The notes below the pieces were generated by a model. That model searched no databases, was not told where the DNA came from, and worked only from the letters and a program-made list of their open reading frames with translations. Shown here piece by piece: positions 24,933-36,900 of a stretch of DNA of 64,000 bases. Made by a program: the position numbers and the translations under genes. The DNA comes from Sisyra terminalis (taxonomy: Eukaryota; Arthropoda; Insecta; Neuroptera; Sisyridae). The stretch is from assembly GCA_958496175.1 (NCBI GenBank), contig OY292276.1, forward strand, positions 23,888,001 through 23,952,000, read 5' to 3'. Each line of letters opens with the position of its first letter. The first letter of the stretch is position 1.

Positions 24933-27900
24933 ATGTCGAATGTAGATATCGGTCCGCGGAAGACTATGTTTATATTGGTGATTGTAATAGGGTGTTTTGG
25001 AGTATTATGGCCTAAAGTGTTATACCCAATGTTCATTGGAAATGCCTATTCGTCACCAAAACCAAATTCCTACGACAAATTGTCAGGTAAATGATTCTAA
25101 GCACAACACCAATCAATGAAATACAATGAGAATAATTTAATTAAAAAATCAATAAATTAAACTTTATAGTACACCTAGAATACACAAAGGCAACCTACAA
25201 TATAATCTTTGCAGCATTTTAAATTTAATGCGATGTAGAAACATCCACCTTGGCTTCAATTCTGAAAAACTCCAACTTGTAGTTTTGTCGCGACCGAAAG
25301 ATATTTTAAGAATAACAATGTGCCTCAACGATAAAATTGAAATTTTCATTTCAATTATCTCACTATTTATTTCCTTTGTCAATCAATTTTGAATGCTTTC
25401 ATTATAACTTTAACGATTATTTCATATCTATTTCTAATCGAATTGATCTCAAAATTGAAACACCAACCAAAATAAATTGTGACCTTTAACTATGGCAAAC
25501 ACAAAATTTACATTTATTCCACTTCTCTGATTTATCTCCCGGCAAGTTTTACAGCCTACGTGCATACAATTTTGCCAAAAAAATGTCCTCATTGGAAAAA
25601 ATTTGATAATTATTTGGAATTAGGACTTCAGACCGAAAATGCTACATTCTATTTCATATATTTTTCGAGGGATTTATGAGTTCTCCAATAGTTATAGGGA
25701 GGGGGGGGGATTTTTGTTATCACAATGTGCAGTTTATATGATCTAAATAATCTAATTTTCTATTATGAACCATAATGTACCATCAGCGCTTTTACGAGGC
25801 ATAAAAAATCTTATGCATTTCTTCCATGTATAGCCTCATATATAGATCCATATTTACCCAGATTCTGTATATAGATCATTCTACTAATTATCAAAGCACT
25901 TTTGAATCTTTTTTGCTGAGTCTTTCTTTTTTTGGGGGTCAAAAATCTCTTGAAATATTGTCGTTGTGGACTGACACTTTGAATAGTAAGCACTTTGAAT
26001 AATGCGACAATACTAACAGCAACATTAATAAAATTTGATAAGTCTTTCCATACTTCGATCAAAATACACTTTCGTATTTATATGAGGCTAACTTTCCGCC
26101 TTGCTTACCAATTCTAGGAGTAATCATTTAATCGCAATGCATACTCTTAATTCGCTGGGGTTGAAATACTTTCAAATGCTCCATCCAAACCCTTTCCTTC
26201 GTTATTCTAACTGCTATCCAAAATTCCGTAACAATCAATTATTGTAATTGAAAAAGATACATCATTACCTATAAGCTCGAATCAAGGAATCAAGATTATA
26301 GGTTTTCATTTTTTTTAAATCATCGTCCTTTTTACAAAGAAATTGTAGTGCCTCCGTCTATAGTTACTTATATGAATTTCGATGAGTCTGGGGAGTAAGA
26401 TGCATGTGAAAATATTTCCCAATTGAATGCCATAATTATATTTTTTACTCATTTTTATATGTGACCAGGGGAATTATCATGCAGCAAGATCCCATTGTGT
26501 TGCTTATTTTGATATTCTAGTCGTTTTTCGCGCTAAACCTTGGTTCAATCTTCTATAGCAAGTTATTGTTGCGTTTGACTATCATTCTCATTTAATAAAT
26601 TTGACAATTCTATTTCTTCAAACTTTTTCGGCAGTCTTTAACGTTCCTCGTTCTCCTCGTCGATATCGCTATTTTATTTTCATGAAACTCCTCGAAACAC
26701 TAATATTTCCTAAGAGGATGTTCAACGTAAAGTTGGACAAAATCATTTGATGCTATTCCCCAATAGGTTTTCTTTAAACGGTAATAGAAAATCAATGTTG
26801 TTCGTGAATATCGTACTTTCTAGGTACAAAACTCGATATATTCAATGTTATTAAAAATGATGAAGTCGTAAGAAATTTACACTTTTGCGAATAGAAAATC
26901 TTTGTCAAAAATCAAAAAAAAAAAATAGTTTTAATGACATGGTTTGGCAGACCCTCTATTGGCAGCCAGCACCACTTATTGGCAAATTCCGGTTTCATAT
27001 TGACACACCTAGTATAGTATATTAACACTTTCAGTATACACTCTATAATGCATGTTGTAATAAGAAAAATGTATCTCCGCTAGTTTAGAATTACTATTGG
27101 AACACTCAAAATCCCTAAACAATTTTAAAGCGATTTTTCTGGAGTCCACTAATTTAATCTCCTTAATTTAAATAACTACAAGAAAATCAAACTTAAATTT
27201 CATTATTATGAGTTCATTTGTGGAAGTTCATTGAGGTTTTTTCTTGATTTTTCCCCAGCTGGATGTTGCGACGTAATCTGGGAACACGACGTTGATGCGA
27301 TTAAGATAATGTTTAATCTGTGTGAAAACATTTTAAGTGAGCAAAAAGCGACAGATCCAACGACTCGATTAGCATTCGAAAATGGCAAATTAACGACCAC
27401 TATAATCGAAACGTGTCGCAAAAAAGTTTTCGATACTTGCAATGTTGATATCGCAGCATTTTTAACAGAAAATGTTCGTTTGGGCCGCAATTATCGGCAA
27501 ATTCTTGATGAGCTTCGCTCTACGAATAGTTCCCTGTGTTTGAAATATAATTTCGGGGTAGCCCCTGGGGCGTTGTGGGTCCCACATCGAATCACTGTTA
27601 ACTATGTTCCAAGTAAGGTTTTCGTGTGGGTTTTCAGTTGATTTTGTAACCAATAACAGGATTTCTTTTTTTTGGCAGTTTTACTAATTCACTAATTTAA
27701 TGAGAAAAAGAAAAAAAAATATTTGGTTACTAATTGTTTTTTACAAATAGATATTCGTCAAGAACGACCAGCTCATTTGCGACCGGAAATGCTTCATCCC
27801 GCTTTACGGGAACGAGGAAGAGCCATTCCACCGCCTCCCAGTATCCATGCCGCCGGAGGTCCACAAGCTGCACGTGTTGTGCCAGGCCGAGTAAGTTTCA

Positions 27901-30900
27901 AAGAAAATATTTACTTTTATCTCTAAATATAAATTTCATATTTACATCAATTAAAATTGTTAATTTATCGATTTTCGCAATCTATCAGTGTCGTTCGGGA
28001 ATACACGTGGAGGTGATGTCGCTCTTGGAAAAGTGAATTAGTGACCATGAGCCAAAAATCTTGAAACAATTTAAGAGCGAAACCAACATATTTTATTGTT
28101 CACTTCGAAGCATTAATTTTATTAATAGAATGCGAGAAAAGTTAACATTTTGGTTTTGCAATTCGTAAACTTTTGGAGGTTCCAAACGTTTAAGTTTCAC
28201 AATCGAAAAAATCTTAAGTTCTAAAGCAAAATTTCAATGTCAAAATGTGTAAATTTTTTATTTAAGTTGAAGGGGTGAGGTCTATATAAAGAATTTCACT
28301 TGAGTTTAGGTAAGGAAGTTCCAGAAAAAAAAAAGAAAAACAATGTACAGCATTGTTTAAACGATCCCTAAGACGCCTAAGACTATGATTTTTACATAAT
28401 TGTTATCTTTACTATGTGAAATTTGTACAGAAAATTATAAAAATTAATTAGTGAAATTAGATTTAATTTCAAATATAATTAAAGCTGCAAATTACTTTTT
28501 TTCAGCCGGCTATAATCTTCGAATCGAGTTTTAAGGTAGAAAAATCGTTTGAAAGGCTTCAGATTCACAATTAACATACTAAAACGTTTTTTTCTTCTAT
28601 GTTCTACTAATAAAATAGGATTAAATAAATTGATTAATAAATTTCTAATACTTTGTACAATATGTTTTACTAAACGTTATGTAACTATAGAACTTCTTGA
28701 TGGCTTGTAATTAATCAAAATTTTATTAGACAATTTTTTCAAAAATTATTCAAAAAAAATGATACAGAGTTTATGATTATTGATCGAATATTTTTCTTTT
28801 AAAACCAGGGAATTCCACTCTCAAATACCCCTAGATTCACTAACCAATACTCGTGGGTCCTAATTCCTACTGCCAAGCTTTTGTAAAGTTACATTATATT
28901 ATGAAAGTTTAGAAAATCTAACGTTCAATATTTCTTTATCAGCCATCACATGTTTCAATTTGTTATTTTGGCCATTGACGCTTATACATCGGCGATGCAA
29001 ATATACATGCAATAATATTATGCTATGAGAGGCCAATACTGTTCACTACAATATGAGCGCTTCTTAACCACTGGTAAGACAATTAGAACACCAATAACAT
29101 TAACAAACATTGTCCATCGTCAAAATTATAGTTGAATATGATATTTTTTTTAAGTATTAGAAGAATAAAACTCTATAAAAATTTGTTTAGTACGATTCTG
29201 ATTACTTGACTAGGCAATAGTACTTACGGTTTTAAATTTTTCTGTATTTTTTTTTAATAAGGAATAAATGCGTTTATTGTAAAGGATTGTACTGACAACT
29301 TCCAATTAATTTTATTATAATAGTTGTAATGGTGTACTATGAATGTACAAGCATATTATATGCTTTATACATTAAATTGATCACAAGAAAAAATTATATC
29401 ATATAAAAAATATTGTAACAAAACCTCAAACTTACAATTATTTTTTGTAATTTTTTTCACATTTGTAAACATAATATTACAAGATAAATAAACGCAAATT
29501 TATAAATTAACTAGCTGATCCCCACAACTTCGTCTGCGTACCGAAGGTGTGTTTTCTTTTCAAATTTGCCATTTGTAGTGGTGTATGAAAATTTTTATTT
29601 TTCTTATTTCTTTTACGAAAAACATAATCATACTTAAAAACACTATTTTGTCAACTTTAAAAAGACACATTTAATAAATTGTTGCAAAGAATAAAATTGT
29701 TCTATGTAATAATCAATTAATTTTCAAAAAATATTTATAAATATATAAAAAGAGTATGTCTATTGCGTTTAGCTACGGTAGGTATACCTACCGTAGACCA
29801 AATAATCTGTAAATCAATCAGCATCTATACATTAATACAAAATATCTTCAAGTTCAATAAAGTTGGTCTTAATTATAAGTAAAATGGGATGACCATGCGA
29901 CATTTTTCAAATAAGTTACATTTTTAAACTTGTGGCATCTTTCGAATGGAATGTTCAAATTGAATAACTCAAAAAGTTATATAATGGTATTGAAGCAATC
30001 ATAAATATGAAGTCATTTATTTTGGTAAGGATTAATCCCAAAGTATAAATAAAACAGCTTTTATAACGGTGGCATTTATATATATTTTTTAAAATGAAAA
30101 AACACTTATTGTGACATAACTATAATAGGTAGACATATGATGTTGTTATATTTTTTGTAGATAATGATATGTTCTGCAAAATCGTACTACATTATTTTGT
30201 TCTATAATCAATAGTTTTCGCAGCGCACGCGATGTAAGAATATTTTTTGGTATTTTTTTCAGACCTTGAGTTACATTATTGGAGTTTTATTATGGATCTC
30301 TTACCTTTTTGAAAATTTAATATACCCTATGTTCACCGGAAATAGTGTAGCTTCCCAACAGGGAAAGAATTTTTCAAATCGGTCAAGTAGTTTCGGAGCC
30401 TATTCAAAGCAAACAAACAATCAAATCTTTCCTCTTTATAATAATAGATGAATAATAATATATGTAATCTATGACTCAATTTCTTCTTTATTTCTTATAT
30501 AATAAAGAAGAAATTGAGTCATAGGACATATAATATTATTCATTAATTTATTAATTGTGACTCGGAAAGAAATAAAATATTTATCCATGTTAAAAGCAAA
30601 TTTATATTTTAGAAGGATAGAAATTGTAACCAACTCATTTGTTGTGGTGAAAAATAGCTAAACTCTGTATAGTGCTATCAAATTGACAATGGGTCCTTTG
30701 TGGCATAGAGAATAACATTAACATTTTGTTTGGGTCATTGATTGCAGATTTTTATTAGTAATTGTTTATACTAACTTTATATTGTAATATTAATTTAGCA
30801 CTTGGAGGCGGAAGCTTTTTGACAATATGTGAAAATCTAATTATTGTTATTGGAAAAAAATTACTTTTAATTAAAAAGATTTAATTAATTCTTTGAAAAT

Positions 30901-33900
30901 ATTTTCGATTTGCCTCAATTCTCAAAAAGCTCTCAATGCCTAGTTAACACTTAATGAAAATATAAAAACTATATTTTTTCTCTTCCACAAACAAATTTAC
31001 AAATGAAAAACTATTATTAATGCCCTCGCCACCCTTAATTTCCCAATATTATATAAATATAAAAGTTTTCCAATATACCAAAAAGCTCTCAGTGTAAATA
31101 TAGTACTATTTTGGGGGGGGGGGTCGGAATGCTAGGTTTTTTGGTCTACAACAAAATTACTCTTAAAAAGCTATAGTTACTGTCGTGGTTATTTTATGTT
31201 ATTTCCAAAAGTATATTGATAATTTCTTTTGCTCTTCTTTCTGGGAAAAGTCTGATCACATTTGGTATAGTCTACTTTTTTCAATATGGATATGAGGCCT
31301 TTACGTTGTTAGGTACAGTTGTTTTTAGAAATACGAAAAATGGCAAAAATCGTTCATCTATTTCGATTATAATTTTTATTAAAGATGGTTATTACGATTC
31401 TTTCTACTAAAATGATTTCCATTCCATTTTTCTAACTTATATTATTTTCTAACGATTGTTAAAAATAGTCAATTTCAATGCAATCATATTGAGTCATTCG
31501 TTCAACGGCTCAGCGCCACATACTATTTTCAAAATATATACTCTCACTTATGAAAAAACTTACTTCAGCCAATGGTTCGTGATTCATTAAAGTTTAATAG
31601 TAAAATTTTACATAGTTTTATTGTTAGCAATACTGGTCCAAGTGAAAGTTGAAAGATTGAACTATAAATAAAGATAGAAATTTGCCTCAAAAGCTCATTT
31701 TTATGACTAACAGTTTTAATTATGAAAATGACTATAAATGATAATTCAAATTATCGTATGAAACAGATATTTATGTGTAAATATAATATTTATTTTAAAA
31801 TAGGAGTACATGCGGCATGCAGCGACTATTTTTATAAATTTTGGCCTTGTTCCAATGGTCGTGATTATTGTGACAACTTCTGTAGGTCAAAATACAAGTT
31901 GTATTGGATGAAACGGGAATAATTTCGCTAAAAAGATAACGTTTTCGCTATTTTTAACGACAAATATGATTTTATTGGCTTCCATTTACGCGAGACATTC
32001 CATGAAATTGCGAAAACAAGAACATTTCAATGAAAAGGCAATTGAGATTTCGTCAATCATTATTTCATCTATTATCTACCTGTTATGTTATAAAACTATT
32101 TAGACATATTAAGTATTTTCATTTGAATTTTGATAAATACGTAACATGTTTTATTGTTACGAGTATTACAGAAATACGTAAATATTAAATTAACTCTTTG
32201 TTCCATTACTATTCTTCATACTTAACAGTTAACAACTTAAAAATAAATGCTTATAATTTTTTATTTTTTTGATGTCCTATTCTATAACTGTTTTAATTTT
32301 TGAACAGTAGACATAGTGAACAAGTAGACTTATTGAAGAATTTATTGTCAATTTTCCAAAATTTTTTAGAATTTTTGTATGGTGTATAGTTGACTTATGG
32401 TTACAAAAATTAAAGGAACGAAAATTTAATTTTTTTATCACAACAATGAAATCTTCAATGTCAATATTTTACATGAATATGAAATGCCTAAATCTGAAAA
32501 AAGAAAAAGTTATTAACATACCAATAATGACAACTTATGTCCTTAAAATCCTTAAAATTTTTCGAATAATAGTCTAACATAATGACTCACCAACCGACAG
32601 ACTACAACAAACCTTATGGGTTGCCTCTAAATGCCTTTTTTAACAGGGGAGTTTTGAATATAACAATACATATGTAGTTTTTGTTTTGTATTTAAAGTTC
32701 ATATTTCCTCTGATTTTATGTAACGATAAATAACATAAAACTATGTATAGTACTCCTCCGTTTTACGGACGCTCGCTTAACGGAAACTCGATATTACGGA
32801 CATGGTTTATTAAGTAACAAAATTTCGGTTTACGGATGAAATATTTGCAATTACGGACAAAATGTTTTTTTTCTGTTTTGCTTACATTTTTGTAAAGAAT
32901 CCTAAAAATAAAATAACAAAAAATACGATTGAAGATAATGAAATAATAAAATATGAATAAATGGTTTGTGTTTTATTGAAATTTATTCATTATTTTTGTG
33001 TTTCTACGGGGCCCTTACTTTATAAAACTAGGTTTCATATAATGTAGTTTGGAAACCTTGTATCTTCCCATTATTAGGGTGAATGTATATTAAAATTGAA
33101 TTCTTTTACTAGCTAATATATTTACTAACTGGAACGCATTTATCATTTTCCAATAGGATCTCATAGTAATAATGGTTTCGTTTAACGGATTTTAAAGCAG
33201 GAGATTATTGTATATTAACACTATGAGTGATTTGCTTTAATCTTTAATCTCTCTCCTTTTCTATCTCCTTAATTTGTGCTACAATGTTTCATTCTTTTCA
33301 GCCAGGACCAATTCCAGGAATGCGTCCAACAATCGGGGGCCCGGGTCATGCAGTTCCGGCGAAAACAACGACTAGTACAATGGGCGTTGTAATGCCGATT
33401 TACACTATTGGAATCGTGATTTTTTTCACTTATACGTTGATGAAGGTGGTGCACTCATATTCATTTACAATATAATGACTTCAATTTAAATTTTACTTTT
33501 TTAAAGATTATGTTCAAGAAAAACGATAGTACTACAAACGGAATGTACCCACCCGTGACTCCAGATCCTCACTTCCAGAGACATGTATTTAACCGGGAAT
33601 TGTCCCAGTTGGAGCGTACACAAGGCTCGGGTCGACTTTCAAAGGACGAAGGGTCAGCAAAATTAGGTGAGACTTGTTAAAATTGTCAAAGAAACTATTG
33701 AAAATTCGATTCAGTTGAGCAAATTAAAATGAAAATATTCTTTCAATGCAATCGAATTCAGGATGGAAAGAAAGAGATACTAGTAAGTAAATAGGGTCAA
33801 AATGTGATGAGTAGTTATGTATTTATAATTAAATTAAAATTATAATGTTTAATTTTTAAGATCAAACAGCCTTAAATGTGAAAGCCTTAACTTCTCGGCT

Positions 33901-36900
33901 AATTCATTCGTGTGCCTCTCATACATTTGCGATTTAATAATTTGCTCTGCCGTATTTATATTCAATTCAGATTTAACAATTTTTGTTTCGATTTATCTTA
34001 ATTATTAGTTGAAACTATTTGAAAGACTGAAACGTGGAAGTTTTGAATAGGAATCAATCAACAATTTGAAACAATCCACCAACAAAAGTTTTAAAACGTA
34101 GGTTTGTTTTGGATTGTTGATTGATGCGAGTCGACATTATATTCATTAGATAGATTTAATTTTGAATCAAATTTAAGTTGTATCAAACAGACTAATTTGA
34201 GTACTGATTGGTTGTGGTTGAGGTTGGCTCAAGTCTGCAAGAAAACGCAAGCCGACACGAGTTTGTCTTTCAGGAGATCTAGAAATTGATCAGCTGCGTC
34301 GTCGGCTCCAGGAAACCGAGAAGGCGATGGCTCGGATTGTTTCCCAGATGGGCTCCGTGCCTCTGAGGTCGGAACGAGGCCGGGCCCAGGTTAGGTTCAA
34401 TTCATCATCCTCATCAACATCGGCTTCAACAGCTTTTGCATGCACTTTCTTTGAACTTATTTGATATTTGCTAACGCTAATCGAACTTATATATACTCAA
34501 TTAGACAGTTTAGTCAAATTTGTTCTAATTTTCCCCTTTTGAAATTCATTTTTCATTAGATTTCAACTTAGTTTGATTTTATAATTTCATATTCATCAAC
34601 TTTTGTCTAATGATTTCCATGTGATTTTCGTGTTTTCTAATTACAGACTTTTAATCACAGTTATCTAGTTACAGATTCAACATTAATTGCTAGAACAAAT
34701 TCGACAAAACTTAATATGTTAATTTATATTACTCAATGTAAGACACTTCAACTCATATCTGAAAAGCCGATTCAACTATACTATTATTAAATATACTGTA
34801 CTGTAAATATCAAGTCTTCGAACCGAAAAAGTTAATTTGTTACATTTTATATATATTTAAGTACTCTACATAAAAGCATTACATACAGAAAATACATAAG
34901 CAATTTTCAAAGAAAGTTAGGTCCAAATGTCTTTAAGAAGTTTTTATTAAGAAACGAAACGTTGAATATTGAAATAATTTACGAGTAAAGTAGCTACAAC
35001 TAGGCACGATTGTTTCCGTGCTGTTCATATGTTATGATACAAGTATAAAAATATAAAAAAAAAAAAAACAAAAAGGGGGTTTGGCTGTGCCATGGACAAG
35101 ACCCTGTGTTTAATGTGAATACGTGTAAGGGTTATATTTTCTTTATAAAATACTCTATTTTATGTATGTTATAAACAAGTTTGAACACTAAAAAGTCCTT
35201 TGGGTTTCCATGTTTTGTTTATAATCACCACTATTTCCTTTCGTCGGATTCAGGAAAGAAATCAAGTAGGTAACCACCCCAGTTGAAGATATACTGGCAT
35301 CGTCGTTGATTCGCTCGGCCTTATTCATTCTTTTGCATTCCCGGCACTGATTCACTCGGTTATATGGTGTTTTATTGATATCATTCGATTGCTCTCTAGA
35401 ACCAACTTCCAACCGTATATGATTTCTGTATTTGAATTTGACTTTTTGACATGCATAGGCCCTATAAACCGACGTTCTATATTTTCTTATTAACACCATA
35501 TATATTCACTGTTATTATTTTACCCCAATATTTTATAAGTGAAATCGATAGAATTTGATGAGAGCTGATGGTTGAAACTCAAAAAAACGTCGTTTACGTA
35601 CTGAATTCTTTGAGTCTTTACCTATCCAGTGGTGTAATTAAATTTTGGATGGAGATAATAGATAGGTAGCTATTACACCAAACTGTATCCCCCGATTTAA
35701 TTATCATTCGTTTTTTGGATTGCCTCCCCCTATTGAAGCAATTTTAAAGACGTATTAACGTCGAAAAGATAAAGAAATAGTGAAAATGAATGGAAAAAAC
35801 TTGGGTTTTGTTAGGTGAGAAAAAAAATCTGTAGTTGTTTAAGTAACACCATAGCATTTGTTCTCAATTTTTTATGAACTATTGCACATTATATATTTTT
35901 CATTAGAAAGATGCTGAAAAGGTATTATACCGTGTTACGTTTACCACGCCACTGATTTAAGGGTTTTTAAATAAAATCCGAGTATGTTTTCAGAATTATA
36001 CAATTTGGTAGGGTTTATTACATAAATCTTAATAGTGCAATCTATCAAGTTAAAATTTGATATGAATCTGCAACTTTCAAATGGTTTAGGGAGTGATTGT
36101 TGGTGGATTAAAGACCAAAAAACCATAAAACCCCCTATCCGGTGGGATTCGCCCTGAAGAAGGGATTGAAAATTGATATTGATCTTTTCTGGTCCTGTTT
36201 TGCTCCATTTATGATAAAAGTTGGTTCCGAAATTTGAAAGCCGAGAATTTTTCAGCATCCCAAGCCTTTTGCGTCTCAACCGATAGATGTGATTCCCAAG
36301 AAATATTAACCTTTAACCAACTCGAGAAAAGTCGATTTTCCCAACCGTTTTTCTTATGAGGCACGGGAATCATTAGGAAATCTATCAAAATAGTCTACGT
36401 AAATTTAAATCCCCATTAGATAAGTTTCCTTACAATTTTGGTTCTGTATCGGGAAAACGATTGGGAAAAATTGACTCTTTGGTAAAGATTTTTAGACATC
36501 AAGGAGCTTTTTTTGTTGGATTTTTTTATGCCACAATTACGGTTTGCGAGTTTGTATTTCATTATTTTTTCCGATAAACACGAATTACTCAAGATGATCA
36601 ATATTTTTTGGACATTTGTTATTTAGAATTTGTTTCTGTCGCATATGATGCGAAACAATGCCACATAATTTCCCTACAGACTAATCTGTACCTTCGATTT
36701 TCAACCCTTTCTGGAAGACGAATCTGATAAACTTTATAGTATGTAATAGCTTTTTGATATTCCGGCTAGCAAAAATCATGACTCCTATAACGACTGGAAG
36801 AATTCAGATTTGTGAAAAAAATGTTTATAACAGAACATATAACGGCTTATTTCTAATATCTCCGGCGCCACGATTTAAGAAAGTTTTATGGTAGAAGCTT

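Noticed and set aside
25811..26062. 83-residue basic minus-strand frame in RIC3 intron 1.
   Set aside because: Composition follows the AT-rich intron, with no recognisable motif or good splice borders.
30266..30451. A frame containing ENLIYPMFTGNSVASQQG looks like a second copy of the RIC3 first exon (VLYPMFIGNAYSS).
   Set aside because: The same stretch reads as the 3' part of a dispersed insect repeat (TTTTTCAAATCGGTCAAGTA, TTTCGGAGCCTATTC), there is no donor, and the match is limited to a few residues.
35188..35499. 103-residue minus-strand frame in a RIC3 intron.
   Set aside because: No family pattern, and it lies within non-coding intron of a gene on the other strand; length alone is not enough.
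35941..36279. 112-residue minus-strand frame, and a 19-base string (AGTGATTGTTGGTGGATTA) shared between 36,092 and 39,882.
   Set aside because: The frame has no recognisable domain. The shared string is too short to define an element, and its surroundings do not match.
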